Shown one piece after another: positions 13,001 to 21,805 of a stretch of 64,000 nucleotides of DNA. Every line of letters begins with the position of its first letter. The stretch's first letter is position 1. The stretch lies in NCBI RefSeq assembly GCF_001704415.2, contig NC_030814.1, positions 70,487,121 to 70,551,120 on the forward strand. The letters are read 5' to 3'. A program made the position numbers and the translations under genes. This DNA is from Capra hircus. Lineage: Eukaryota; Chordata; Mammalia; Artiodactyla; Bovidae. Under the pieces are notes generated by a model, which saw only the letters and a list, made by a program, of their open reading frames with translations, was not told where the DNA came from and did no database searches.

Positions 13001-16000
13001 GGTAGAAGACCTAAACAGACATTTCTCCAAAGACATACCAATAGCTAATAAACACATGAAAAGATGCTCAACATCACTCATTGTTAGAGAAATCCAAATC
13101 AAAACCACAATGAGGTATCATCTCACACCAGTCTGAATGGCCATCAGCAAAAAGTCTGCAAACAATATATGCTGGAGAGGGTGTAGAGAAAAGCGAACCC
13201 TCTTGCTCTGTTGGTAGGAATGCAAACTGGTACCGTCACTATGGAGAACAGTGTGAAGATTCCTTAAAAAAAATGGGAATAGAACTGCCATATGACCCAG
13301 GAATCCCATTACTGGGCATACACCCTGAGGAAACCAGAATTGAAAGAGACACACATACCCTGCACACGTTCACTGTAGCACTGTTTACAATAGCTAGGAC
13401 ATGGAAGCAACCTAGATGTCCATCAGTAGATGAATGCATAAAGAAGTGTGGTACATATACACAATGGAATATTCAGTTCAATTCAGTTCAGTTGCTCAGT
13501 CATGTCTGACTCTTTGTGACCCCATGAATTGCAGCACACCAGGCCTCCCTATCCATCACCAACTCCCAGAGTTCACTCAAACTCACATTACTCAGCTATA
13601 AAAAGGAATGCATTTGAGTCGGTTCTAATGAAGTGGATGAACCTGGAGCCTATTATACAGAGTGAAGTTAAGTCAAAAAACAAATACTGTATATTAATGC
13701 GTGCATATAGAATTTACAAAGATGGTACTGGTGATCCTACATGAGGATGTAAAGAACAAACTTTCGGACTCAGTGGGAGAAGGTGAGGGTGGGATGATTT
13801 GAGAGAATAGCACTGAAACATGTTCATTACCATATGTAAAATAGATGACCAGTACAAGTTCAATGCACGAAGCAGGGCACCCAAAGCTGGTGCTCTGGGA
13901 CAACCAGAGGGATAGGGTGGGAGGGAGGTGGGAGGGGGGTTCAGGATGGGGCGGACACGTATACCTGTGGCTGATTCATGTTGATGTGTGGCAAAAGCAT
14001 CACAATATTGTAAAGTGATTATCCTCCAATTAAAATAAACTAATTAATTTTAAAAAAGAAAAAAAAAACTGGTTAAAAAAAAGAGAAGAAGCTGACTGCC
14101 AGTGCAGGAGATGCAAGAGATGGCTTCAGTCCCTGAGTCAGGAAGATCTCCTGGAGGAGGAAATGGCAAGTCACTTCAGTATTCTTGCTTGGAAAATCCA
14201 TGGACAGAGGAGCCCAGCAGACCACAGTTCATGGGGTCAAAAGGAATCGGACATGACTGTAGTGACTTAGCACGCACATTCCTTTAAGATGTATATAAAT
14301 CTCTCTGAAAGTTATATAAGGATCTTCCAGCTTTACAATCCAGGAATGATTTTCTTAAGGAGCTCAGAGCCATCTCTTTGAAATGGAAACATCAAGAAGA
14401 AAGCACTCCTATCGCCAGGCCTCCTGGGAGGTTCACTTAGGCACCTGGCTCCAAGCTGTAGCTACATGCTTGTCACTGAGATAAGAGCTATATTTCTCCT
14501 TTGCATAAAAGCAATTAGCTAACACAGATGTTACCAGTTACCCAATTACTGGGTGAATTTTGGGTGAACTATGTATCACACACATATATATCCCTATGAA
14601 CATTAAATCCATCAGTGGGGGCCTCATAACAAAACTTTGATGCTAGATAATGGCCTCACTTTCAACTCATTCCCAACGGTCTTCTTTCCTGATTCACCAC
14701 TTTTAAATCCATGTATATATATTCAACCCACCATACTTAGCACTCTTCCCTGCTTCATGTTTCTCTGTATCACTAATACCTTCGAACATGTGCTATAATT
14801 TACTCTTTTGTGCATCTGTTTCCCCCGTGGAATGTGCATCTGAGGGCAGGGGTTTGGGGAACATTGTGAGTGCTCAATAAATATTGTTTGAGAGATAAAA
14901 TTAGGAACACATGGGTTCTTATGATGCTGTCTAATAATATTGGCTTTCTGGAACCTCCCCCCAATAACTGTACTCTTAGTAGGTTTTAAATATTACGGCT
15001 TCAGGTATCAAGTTCAGCCTGCCCTGTACACAACCAAGCTCCAGAGCCCTTGTGTCCTAATAGATGGTTTTGGGGATAATGGCCTGGAGGAGGACATGGC
15101 AACCCACTCCAGTATTCTTGCCTGGAGAATCCCAGGGACAGAAGAGCCTGGCAGGCTACAGTCCACGGGTTGTAAAGAGTCAAACGCGATTGAAGTGACT
15201 GAGCACTCAGACACATAGGGATAATGGACACGGAGAACTTAAAGGCTAAGAAGATGAGGGTGAGCTGGTACCCACTGACCTGCTATGTGGATCACAAACT
15301 CTTTCTTTTGGCCTAGGAGGTGGTTCTGAATGGAGCAGGACACGTTGCTGTGGGCCCCCTCTTGGACAACCACAGATGTTTCCAGACTGAACAGGCCTCG
15401 GACATCCTCAGTGATGTTTTCAGTCTCCGGGGGCAGGCATCGTCCGTGATGGTCTCTCCACTGAGCCTGCGGTTTGGGGTACCAACCACTGGAGTGGCAC
15501 CTTAGCTGAATGCCTCCCTCCTTGAAGCCCTCAATGAAGATATGAGGGTCTGAGCCCAGTCCTGGGAGAGGCAGGGAAGAGTAGGAAAGATCAGGCTCCT
15601 TCCCAGATGTACATGAAATTCATGTCACCAGTCACCATTTGCAGTCACCATAAGGCATGGTGACTGTGACCACTCAACACATGTGGGCTTGCAGCCCACC
15701 ATGGACCATAAATGACAGGCTAAACTGTAGATGGCATGTGGGGACAGCACTACCTCTGAAGGGCATTTTTTTTAAATAGGGAAAGGCTGCTGGTATTCAG
15801 CCATATAATGCAAGGGACGGTCCCCCTAGGTTGAAGAGTAACCCCATCCCAAATTTCAATAGATTGCCTTCTCTATTTCTTGAATCCCACCAGAATTAAA
15901 GTATCTTTGTTATGCATACTTTTAAAAATCTCTTTACCCAAGTAAACTAGCTTTATATTTTGAATATGCAAAACATTAATATGGTTTAAACATCAATACT

Positions 16001-19000
16001 ATAAAAAAACAAGTAGATCAAAAAAGCCCCAGGCTTTTCTCCATCCTTTGCATGTCATTGCTCCCTCTCCTTTAAGTAACCAATTTCATTAGCTTCCTGT
16101 GTTTCTTTTGTGCCATGTTTCTTCTCCTTTCTTACACAAAAATTAATATGCTATAGAGCTTCTTTTCCATCTTGCTTTTTCTATGCTTGGACATTTAGGG
16201 AGTTTCCATCAACCCTAAGTACTCATTGGAAGGACTGAAGCTGAAGCTAAAGCTCCAATACTTTGGCAACCTGATGCAAGGAGCTGACTCATTGGAAAAG
16301 ACCCTGATGCTGGGAAAGATTGAAGGCAGGAGGAGAAGAGGGTGGTACAGGATGAGATGGTTAGATGGCATCAGTGAACCAGTGGACATGAATTTGAGGA
16401 GGACTGAGGAGCTCGATGTGCTGTAGGCCATGTGGTCACAAAGAGTTAGACATGACCTTAGGGACTGAACAGCAGCGACACTGCTGTACAATGTATATTT
16501 ATACAAATGCCTTTCTTTCATATTGGAGTTGTGGGAGGTATATCTCCAGGATCAACTCCCAGAGGTGGAATTGCTGTTCAGAGGCAGACACAAAGGAAGT
16601 CCTGTTAGCTATTGCCAAATCCCCCTATGCTGGAGTTCAGGACTTTGAATTCCATCAGCACAGGAAGAAGGGGCCTGCTTCCTCCATCAAGAGTGTGTAG
16701 TCCAGCTATTGAATGTTTGTCAGTCTGATAGGGAAAAATTACCTCTCTGTAGTTTTAATTTGCCTTTTTCTCACTGTGAGTAGAATAATTGTCTTTTCCT
16801 TTGTTTAAGGGCCATTTTGTGTGCATTTTGGGGGTTCATTTCCTAACGAATATTTTTTAATATTCTTTTTTTTTTTTAATTAGAGAAATTTTCCCTTTCT
16901 CTGTGCTTTTCAATCTATCTTCTCTTGAGCTCTTCCCAAATGGATCCTTCTCCCCTCCGTGTTGGGGACTGACCACGCACCTGCTACCTCCAGGTCCCAG
17001 GTCGCTTCCCCAGTGAAGTCGCTGGAGAGGAAGCGGCACCCATACAGACCCTGGTCGGCGGGGACTACGCGGTGGAGACGCAGAGTCACGCTGCCGTCTG
17101 CGATATCGTCCGTGATGAGTTGGGTCCTGTTCTGGAACTGCTTCATCTGCCTGCCGTGGAACTCTTGCTGCTCCCGGTACAGGTGCACCACGTTCGAGGC
17201 CTGGCTCCAGAACCAGAGGATCTCCATGTGCTCGGCGTCCCGGTATGGCGACAGGTGGCAGGAGAATTCCACTTCATCGCCGACGTGTGCCAGAACGGGT
17301 TCCTCATGGCCTACCACCCTGATCTCCTCTAGGACAAGATCCCAGACAATAGCCCAGATTAACTTTCCTCAAATAAGATAATGTACATATTTTGTGGGTT
17401 GTTTTTTTTTTTTTTTTGGCCAAAGATTCCATGTAATTTAGTGCCTCAAAAATATGTTTATTTGCTTGTTTGTTTTTTGCAGCTCAGGAATCCACAGTGA
17501 ACTATTCAAATGACAAAGTGAAACACTCTACAGGACAACCGATCCTGTTTCTTCAGCAAGTAATTGTCATGAAATAGTTGGATGAGCCATGTTAAAAACT
17601 ACACAAGACACATTACAACCAGATACAAATGTGTGGTGGGGTACTGGTAGCTGGTTTGAACCAACCAGCTGCCAATATTATTCAGGGGACGGTTGTGTCA
17701 ATATGGCCAGGGCATTAAATTAAATGGAATCTTTGGCAAAAAAAAAAAAGTACACTATCCTCTTATGTGAATAAAAATTGACATATTTGCATAAATGTGC
17801 AGAATAAAAGATCTGAAAGAAGAAAGACCAAATTATTGATGGTGATCATTTCTGCATGGTGCGAATAGATGTTTTCTTATTTTTGCTTTTGTTTTCTTAT
17901 TTTACTTTTTTGATTTTCTAATATTTTATAATGTACACGCACAGCTTCTGTAATAACAAAGAATATTAAAATAATCTCAGGGGGTGCTTCTTGCCTCATG
18001 GATTTTCCTATCTAAGATCAAATCCTGCTGTCGAGATTTTTATTCATCTGGATCTTTCATTTGATTGTCCTCTGCAGTGATGTCTCCACGTGGCTGCTTT
18101 ACTCCCTGTTTTCTGCAATTTCCATGAGAGTTGCTGTTCCTGCTGCAGTGCCTTTCCACCCAGCATGCCTTCATTCATTTTTTTCTAGCTTCTGCCCTCC
18201 TCCTTTCCTTCTTTCAAAGCTCAGCTTAATCCCACCCCAATTCTTCCTTTATGAATTCCTCCCATCCTTCACTTTGCCCATAGAGCATGGGAGCACCTTT
18301 CTTCTCTCCATATGAGACCCCTTGTTGCCTACTGGGTATAGCCTTGACACTGCTCCTACCAGCTTCCCTCTTCAGGTTCTCTCCAGCTGTCGCTACTCCC
18401 ATGCCTGATGCCTGGCCCTTTTCCTGGGCATACCCTGCCTCAGTTTACTCTCCATCTGTCGTCTTCCTACAGACTGTCTCTTGCAAGGTTCTACTCATAC
18501 AGTACCTCCTGTCTATGGCCCTTCTTGGCTTTCTGGAAAAAACAAATTGGTCTCTTAGCTGTGACCCCAGATCTCTGGGTACCTTTCTCTTGCAGCTCTG
18601 GTCACACAGCTGGACAGTCATGTATATCATGTCTGTCACCTTGCTTCAACTGACTGCTTTGTCAATCACTTCAGCATCCCTGGTTTCCAGCTCAGGGAGT
18701 TGGGGAATTCTATTTGCATAATTAGTTTACATTCTCTGCTAGTTGCTTCTTTCATGAGAGATGGTATGACCAGGATCCTTTCTGTTCTTCAAAAGCTATG
18801 GCTTATATCGCAGGAGAGGAGTTAAAAATATTTTCCAACTGGTTCAGCCTAGTGGACTTCCCTGGTGGCTCAGATAGTAAAGTGTCTGTCTGCAATGCGG
18901 GAGACCTGGGTTCAATCCCTGGGTTGGGAAGATCCCCTGGAGAAGGAAATGGCAATCCACTCCAGTACTATTGCCTGGAAAATCCCATGGACAGAGGAGC

Positions 19001-19480
19001 TTGGTAGGCTACAGTCCATGGGGTCGCAAACAGTCGAATACAACTGAGCGACTTCACTCACTCAGCCTAAGTACAGACCACTAAGACTTTCCTGGCACCC
19101 TCCCACTCTGCTTTCTGCCATGGTTGTGAGCTGTGGAGGTGTTGGGGATGGGGGCCCTGAAGGGATGGTGGAGGAGCACTGTGGGGCTGGACGGTGCTCA
19201 GGGTCAGTGACTCTTTAACAACTGGGATAGAGGGCTTATTTTTTAGCCCCTGAGACAGCCTAGTAAAAGGCTGCAAGATCTCAGGCCTGGAATAACCTGC
19301 AGAAAGGGTGGGCAGAAGCTGATGTGCTCGCTGAGGTCCTGGCTGTCTGGGATGCAGATTAGACACATTACCTGAGCACAGCACCCTGGGCTGGAGGAGG
19401 AGGAGCAGGTGAGTGAGGAAGAAGAGACTGCTGGGCAGACGTCCTTGCTGGTAGGAGTTCAGGAAGACTGAGAAATCCAT
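3471..19480 (-). CDS. BTNL9: Butyrophilin-like protein 9, complete spliced coding region (10 coding exons)
   Basis: This is a type I membrane protein of the butyrophilin family (B7-related), with an extracellular IgV-IgC pair and an intracellular B30.2 domain. Relatives modulate T cells and some form ligands for gamma-delta T cells; the partner of BTNL9 itself is not settled. Exons in transcript order are 19480-19372, 17328-16981, 15561-15280, 9865-9737, 9537-9505, 9226-9206, 8076-8056, 7831-7805, 5220-5194 and 4090-3471. The summed coding length is 1617 nt, giving 538 residues plus stop, and every junction keeps the frame in phase 1. Domains: signal peptide about 1-36, IgV 37-152, IgC 153-246, transmembrane about 260-282, heptad-like juxtamembrane segment 290-332, PRY-SPRY 333-538. 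The C-terminal domain and the GKLTAEL, DWRRAEGQA and EWRAAQ motifs match my knowledge of BTNL9 rather than of other BTN or BTNL members. No inactivating lesion is seen. The promoter and first exon were not located. Confidence 0.93.
4424..4642 (+). mobile_element. Bov-tA-type SINE in BTNL9 intron
   Basis: A degraded head (gggctccccaggtagtg) is followed by a well-preserved body that includes the ccactccagtattcttgcc block and ends in gagtgacttagcaca. It is antisense to BTNL9. Confidence 0.9.
4676..4830 (+). repeat. Possible ancient MIR-like repeat
   Basis: It contains a tgtgaccttgagatcact block and a gatcatctagtcca block, which occur in old mammalian SINE-type repeats. The match is too weak to name a family. 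Confidence 0.3.
4940..5078. repeat. Degenerate GT-rich simple repeat
   Basis: An interrupted tgtgtgt/gcatgtgtg tract with a pure (tg) run near 5039-5050. It lies in the intron just before the B30.2 exon. Confidence 0.7.
5194..5220 (-). CDS. BTNL9: BTNL9 27-bp micro-exon (EWRAAQRHA)
   Basis: It is flanked by a TTGGTTTCAG acceptor on the right and a GTAACT donor at 5193. It adds nine residues, E324-A332, in phase 1-1. It resembles the other 27-bp exon at 7805 (DWRRAEGQA), so the two look like an old duplication. A nine-residue exon just before B30.2 is characteristic of butyrophilins. Confidence 0.92.
5845..7265 (+). mobile_element. Old LINE-1 fragments in BTNL9 intron
   Basis: The sequence resembles L1 ORF2 on the plus strand (caaaccaatcccagctaaaac, then gatctccaacaaaagttaaa) followed by later ORF2/3'-UTR-like pieces. 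It is highly diverged with no usable frame. An AT-rich (ata/taa) microsatellite interrupts it near 6460-6486. Confidence 0.55.
7348..7624 (-). mobile_element. Dimeric Bov-A-type SINE
   Basis: Two head-to-tail copies of the Bov-A 3' region in reverse orientation. The first starts with (ctg)n and cttcagtcgtgtcc; the second starts after gtgaaagtgaagtcactcag. The same dimer arrangement recurs at 44173-44450, so it is a recognisable source element, not a chance pair. Confidence 0.85.
7805..7831 (-). CDS. BTNL9: BTNL9 27-bp micro-exon (DWRRAEGQA)
   Basis: It has a GGCTACTTCAG acceptor on the right and a GTGAGTG donor at 7804. It encodes D315-A323 in phase 1-1, directly before the EWRAAQRHA exon. 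The nine residues match the BTNL9-specific segment that precedes EWRAAQ. Confidence 0.92.
8056..8076 (-). CDS. BTNL9: BTNL9 21-bp micro-exon (GKLQVEL)
   Basis: It has a TGCTTACAG acceptor and a GTAAGTGAG donor at 8055. It encodes one heptad, G308-L314. The exon and its donor flank (GAGCTGGGTAAG) are nearly the same as the 21-bp exon at 9206, which indicates duplication of a complete micro-exon unit. Heptads of this kind form the juxtamembrane coiled-coil-like segment of butyrophilins. Confidence 0.92.
8077..9205 (-). other. BTNL9 intron between the two 21-bp exons
   Basis: No repeat consensus and no additional micro-exon bounded by splice sites was recognised here. The region is unusually repeat-free for this window. 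Confidence 0.4.
9206..9226 (-). CDS. BTNL9: BTNL9 21-bp micro-exon (GKLTAEL)
   Basis: It has a TTTCTCCAG acceptor and a GTAAGTTC donor at 9205. It encodes the heptad G301-L307 in phase 1-1. It is the sister of the exon at 8056. Confidence 0.92.
9505..9537 (-). CDS. BTNL9: BTNL9 33-bp micro-exon (EKLKKQAEKDK)
   Basis: It has a CCTTCCTTTCAG acceptor and a GTAAGCG donor at 9504. It encodes E290-K300, a highly charged, lysine-rich segment just inside the membrane. The reading frame is maintained from the transmembrane exon. Confidence 0.92.
9737..9865 (-). CDS. BTNL9: BTNL9 transmembrane exon
   Basis: It has a TGTTTTCCAG acceptor at 9866 and a GTACCAGG donor at 9736. It encodes D247-Q289: a short stalk DVFLPGTSPWKR, a hydrophobic span of about residues 260-282 rich in leucine and methionine, then the basic stop-transfer sequence RKQRKS. 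Basic residues following the hydrophobic run place the C terminus in the cytosol. Confidence 0.93.
9974..10201 (-). mobile_element. Bov-tA-type SINE in BTNL9 intron
   Basis: A full-length reverse-orientation copy from atgcatgcttagccgcttca to ccacctgggaagccc, in the same orientation as BTNL9. Confidence 0.9.
10502..11548 (+). mobile_element. BovB (RTE) LINE, 5'-truncated, with target-site duplication
   Basis: It carries the 3' half of the BovB reverse transcriptase: the NLYAGQEATVRT region, a YADDT-type motif and MAESEEELKSLL, and ends in the typical ctgaactgaactg tail. It is flanked by ATTGCTCTGAC at 10491-10501 and ATTGCTCTAAC at 11549-11559, an 11-bp duplication with one mismatch. The frame is broken by stops and small indels. 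It is antisense to BTNL9, inside the large intron between the IgC and transmembrane exons. Confidence 0.92.
11850..12275 (-). mobile_element. Old LINE-1 fragment, interrupted by a SINE
   Basis: Plus-strand text such as accattttaagtttatag and atttgtccttttgtgtttg is the reverse complement of an ancient L1 3' region. A CHR-type SINE (11951-12041) splits it. Confidence 0.6.
11951..12041 (+). mobile_element. CHR-type SINE, short copy
   Basis: It has the ttccctggcagtcc head, a ttcaatccctggttgaggaa block, a gcatggcc block, then a pure A run. It is inserted in an old L1 fragment. Confidence 0.75.
12430..12600 (+). repeat. LINE-2 fragment
   Basis: It contains cctcaggacctttgcacttg followed by ctattccctctacctgaat, the most conserved part of mammalian L2 elements. 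Confidence 0.65.
12736..14065 (+). mobile_element. Bovine-type L1 3' end
   Basis: It begins in the C-terminal part of ORF2, continues through the 3' UTR and ends in aaagtgattatcctccaatt followed by an A-rich tail. This terminus matches those of other artiodactyl L1 copies in the window. The ORF2 remnant is broken. A short BovB 3' piece is inserted at 13473-13587. Confidence 0.85.
13473..13587 (-). mobile_element. BovB 3'-terminal fragment inside L1
   Basis: It begins ttcagttcaattcagttcag and runs through gactctttgtgacccc to gagttcactcaaactcac, the reverse complement of the BovB 3' end. The interrupted L1 reads continuously (ggaatatt then actcagctataaa) across the insertion. Confidence 0.85.
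14092..14278 (+). mobile_element. Bov-tA-type SINE, diverged
   Basis: It lacks the first roughly 30 bp. The body with aggaaatggcaagtcacttc and the end gtagtgacttagcac are recognisable. It lies directly downstream of the L1 A tail. Confidence 0.8.
14755..14905 (+). repeat. LINE-2 / MIR-type 3' end
   Basis: The gagggcaggggtttgggga block followed by gagtgctcaataaatattg is the familiar terminal region of L2-related repeats. Confidence 0.6.
15083..15217 (+). mobile_element. 5'-truncated Bov-A SINE with target-site duplication
   Basis: It holds the right half of a Bov-A SINE, from ggaggaggacatggcaacc to gagcactcagacaca. It is flanked by the exact 10-bp repeat GGGATAATGG at 15073-15082 and 15218-15227. 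It sits only about 60 bp from the donor side of the IgC exon. Confidence 0.88.
15280..15561 (-). CDS. BTNL9: BTNL9 IgC-like domain exon
   Basis: It has a TTTCC-rich acceptor ending CTCTCCCAG at 15562 and a GTCAGTGG donor at 15279. It encodes G153-A246 in phase 1-1. The expected IgC disulphide pair is present: C174 in IQLRCHSSGWYPKP and C228 in SNVSCSIQN. The WYPKP motif and W187 are typical of butyrophilin membrane-proximal domains. Two N-glycosylation sequons are visible, N201-IT and N225-VS. An extra cysteine, C194, lies in GRCLPPE. Confidence 0.93.
16214..16465 (+). mobile_element. BovB 3' fragment, diverged
   Basis: It starts at cattggaaggactgaagctg and includes gaaaagaccctgatgctggg and gatgagatggttagatggc, the terminal part of BovB. 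The very end differs from the usual ctgaactgaa tail (gggactgaacagcagc). It is antisense to BTNL9, in the IgV-IgC intron. Confidence 0.85.
16981..17328 (-). CDS. BTNL9: BTNL9 IgV domain exon
   Basis: It has the acceptor ATCTTGTCCTAG at 17329 and the donor GTGCGTGG at 16980. It encodes residues 37-152 in phase 1-1. V-set hallmarks are all visible: C60 in VEFSCHLS, the core tryptophan in EILWFW, DGSVTLRLHRV in the E strand, and D-x-G-x-Y-x-C (DQGLYGC) with C134. One N-glycosylation sequon, N103-RT, is present. The domain is the distal, potentially ligand-binding part of the protein. Confidence 0.95.
17461..17748 (+). repeat. Unassigned A-tailed element
   Basis: A stretch without an open frame that ends in a run of twelve A residues at 17738-17749. 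The middle (cctgtttcttcagcaagtaa, then cattacaaccagatacaaa) resembles an ancient L1-type 3' UTR. A retrocopy of an unknown transcript is the alternative. Confidence 0.35.
18060..18700 (+). repeat. LINE-2-like region
   Basis: Segments such as tttcaaagctcagcttaat and ttatgaattcctcccatcc correspond to the conserved part of L2. The whole interval is pyrimidine-rich and has no exon. Confidence 0.5.
18854..19061 (+). mobile_element. Full-length Bov-tA SINE with target-site duplication
   Basis: It runs from gacttccctggtggctcag to gagcgacttcactcac. The flanks are TCAGCCTAGT at 18844-18853 and TCAGCCTAAGT at 19062-19072. It lies in the first coding intron of BTNL9. Confidence 0.92.
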
Positions 19481-19506
19481 CACTTTTCCACAGAAGTGGG
19501 GGCCAC
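19372..19506 (-). CDS. BTNL9: BTNL9 start-codon exon: 5' UTR end and signal peptide
   Basis: The exon begins after a TATCCCTCTGCAG acceptor at 19507 and ends at a GTAATG donor at 19371. The ATG is at 19480-19478. I chose it because the upstream in-frame codon is GTG and the peptide MDFSVFLNSYQQ aligns with known BTNL9 N termini. Thirty-six complete codons follow, with a hydrophobic core LFFLTHLLLLL and likely cleavage near VLCS. The acceptor in front of the ATG shows that at least one non-coding exon lies further right. Confidence 0.9.
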
Positions 19507-19968
19507 CTGCAGAGGGATAAGGACATACTGGAGTGGTGCAGTAGAGTTAGAACGCCGCGTATCAGGCCTGACATCTGTTATTGCCTCAAGTCTATTTTTT
19601 TCGGGGACTTGCAAGCTCCAGTGCCTGGCTTCTTCCAATCATAGCCAGATGTGAGAGTTGCTTCTAATTTTAACAGGCAGCATTGCTTGTGGTGGGGTTG
19701 ACCCTTGCTTGGACTCACAGTCCTCCAACAGGACAGGGCCAAAGGGTCCCAGAGGAAGCAGCTTCTGAGCTTCTCATTGTTTAGAGCCAGGAACAGAGCC
19801 ATGCATTGTGTGGGAGCTGAGTTAGGTTTCAGTGACTTGGCCCAAACAAAGGGAAATCTATAAGAACTTGCAGATGCGTTTTCCTTTTCTCTGCCCAAAC
19901 CTGTTCCCAATTCCCTTTGACCTGGAACATCAGATCCACAAAATAGAGGAACAAACACAGTGCACTTT
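19507..19968 (-). other. BTNL9 5' intron
   Basis: Because the start-codon exon opens with an acceptor, this is intronic. No obvious non-coding exon or promoter element was recognised. Confidence 0.5.
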
Positions 19969-20062
19969 CTTTTTTTTTTTAATATAAATTTATTTATTTT
20001 AATTGGAGGTTAATTACTTTACAATATTGTATTGGTTTTGCCATCCATCAACATGAGGCATG
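19969..20062 (-). mobile_element. Very short L1 3' end
   Basis: A poly-T run is followed by ttattttaattggaggttaa and caatattgtattggttttgc, the reverse complement of the artiodactyl L1 terminus. This is a strongly 5'-truncated insertion of about 90 bp. Confidence 0.8.
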
Positions 20063-20344
20063 CACGCCTGGCTGCCTTTTAACTCCAGCCATACCTAGGA
20101 CACCTTTTTCCAGCCCTGAGACCTCAGGTGGAGTTCCTAGGAGGTCAGCTGATGACTGTCATTGAGTCAATAGCATCTTTAAGACCACAGTGATGGGGCT
20201 GTCTCATTGATTCCTCCCCATACCCATCCGTGGCCCCAGAGACCCAGCCCCAGTGCTGATGCCCTTTGGGGAGCTGTGGTAATGTAATATGAGAATCAGT
20301 GAGCCTGAGTAGCCAACTCATCTTGGGAAATACGCAAGCCTCCC

Positions 20345-20460
20345 CACATTTCTCCTCTATTTAGTTGCGGGACTTTATGCAGATTATGTAACTTGCTGAA
20401 TCTTAATTTTTTCACTTGAACAATGGAAAAAACCAATCCAACTCAGAGGGTTGTTAAGCC
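20345..20460 (+). repeat. MIR fragment
   Basis: It has a tatgtaacttgctgaatctt block and ttcacttgaacaatggaaa, a diverged match to the MIR core in forward orientation. Confidence 0.45.
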
Positions 20461-20799
20461 TCCAAGGTGAGATGGATGCTCTTTAAAGAAAAATCAGCTC
20501 CTCCCTCTGCCCTCAACTTCCAAACATCTGCTTTCTGCTCCCCATCTTCTTCTAGAGGCTACATCCCTCTCCTTTCACTCCACCATAGCATCCCAGAGTA
20601 GAAAGGCCCACGGCAGTTCCTACTCTCCTGCTTCCCCAGTCTCCCCTCTCCCTCTGTCTGCCACCCCACTCTGCTGTTTGGTTTGCCTTTAACCACAGAC
20701 CTGCGAGGTGGCGCCCATTCCTGGGGTCCTGTGGCTACAGAGCTCCAGCCACACCATCAGTAATATCATCAGCAGGGTTTACACCGAAGACTTTAGTTC

Positions 20800-21270
20800 T
20801 TTTTTTATCGTGTAGTTGATTTACAATGTCTTAATTACTGCTGTACAGTAAAGTGATTCATTCTTTTTTTTAAATATTTATTTCCATTATGGTTTGTGTT
20901 GGGCTTCCTTGGTGGTTCAGATGGTAAAGAATCTGCCTGCAATGTGGGAGACCTGGGCTTGATCCCTGGGTTGGGAAGATTCCTTGGAGAAAGGAATGGC
21001 TATCCACACCAGTATTCTTGCCTGGAGAATTCCAGGAACAGAGAAACCAGGTGGGCTACAGTCCATGAGATCACAGAGTCGGACACGACTGACTAACACA
21101 CACACGGTGGCTGAGACAGTAAGGAATCTGCCTGCAATGCAGGAGACCCAAGTTCAATCCACTTTCTTTTAAAAATATATTTTCATTATGGTTTATCATA
21201 GGATATGGAATATAGTTCTCTATGCTATACAGTAAGACTTTGTTTATCCATCCTACATATGAAAGCTTAC
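20800..21270 (-). mobile_element. Artiodactyl L1 3' fragment interrupted by SINEs
   Basis: Poly-T, then ttgatttacaatgtcttaat and gtacagtaaagtgattcat, belong to the reverse complement of an L1 3' UTR. The sequence resumes after the SINEs at ggaatatagttctctatgct. Confidence 0.7.
20901..21161 (+). mobile_element. Bov-tA SINE plus a second partial copy
   Basis: A full copy (gggcttccttggtggttcag to gactaacacacacac) is followed at 21106 by about 55 bp of another head (ggtggctgagacagtaagg). The pair is bracketed by similar L1-derived sequence containing cattatggttt on both sides. Confidence 0.85.
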
Positions 21271-21289
21271 AGTAAAAAAAAGAAGCCGA

Positions 21290-21585
21290 ATTCCAAGGGT
21301 TGAATGATGGTTAGCAGAGGAAGAGGATGGGGGAATGTGGTACATGTTGGTCAAATGGTACAAGCTTTCAGATATAAGATGAATAAGTTCTGAAGATCTA
21401 ATGTATAGCACGGTGATCATAATTAATAATACTGCATTGTATACTTAACTTTTGCTAAGATTAAAGTTTTAGTGTTCTCACAACAAACAAAAAAGATAAC
21501 TATGTGAGATGGTAGATATGTTAATTAGTTTGGTTGGGATTATTATTTCACAATGAATGCATTTATCAAGATTTCATATGGTACA
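21290..21585 (+). mobile_element. Old L1 3' UTR fragment
   Basis: The text gatggttagcagaggaagag and atgtatagcacggtgatcat matches the old L1 3'-UTR type in forward orientation, opposite to the preceding fragment. Confidence 0.55.
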
Positions 21586-21599
21586 AATATATACAATTT

Positions 21600-21791
21600 G
21601 GGGGGCTTCCCTGGTGATCCTGTATATAGGATTTTCCACTGCCAATGCAGGGGGCCCAGGTTCAATCCCTGGTCAGGGAACTAGATCCCACACGCCGTGA
21701 CTAAGAGTTCATGTGCCACAACTAAAGATCCTGTATGCCACAACTAAGACCCAACACAGCCAAGTAAATAAATATGTTTAAAAAAATAAAT
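21600..21791 (+). mobile_element. CHR-type SINE with target-site duplication
   Basis: The head gggcttccctggtgatcc is followed by ttcaatccctggtcaggga and a ccacaactaa repeat region, then an A/T tail. The flanks are AATATATACAATTT at 21586-21599 and AATATATACCATTT at 21792-21805. Confidence 0.9.
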
Positions 21792-21805
21792 AATATATAC
21801 CATTT

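Noticed and set aside
16959..17381. Plus-strand frame of 140 codons
   Set aside because: It is a shadow of the IgV exon on the opposite strand with no domain of its own.
18854..19061. tRNA gene in the head of SINE copies
   Set aside because: Bov-tA heads descend from a tRNA but are diverged and embedded in a retroposon. No intact cloverleaf with matching stems was seen.
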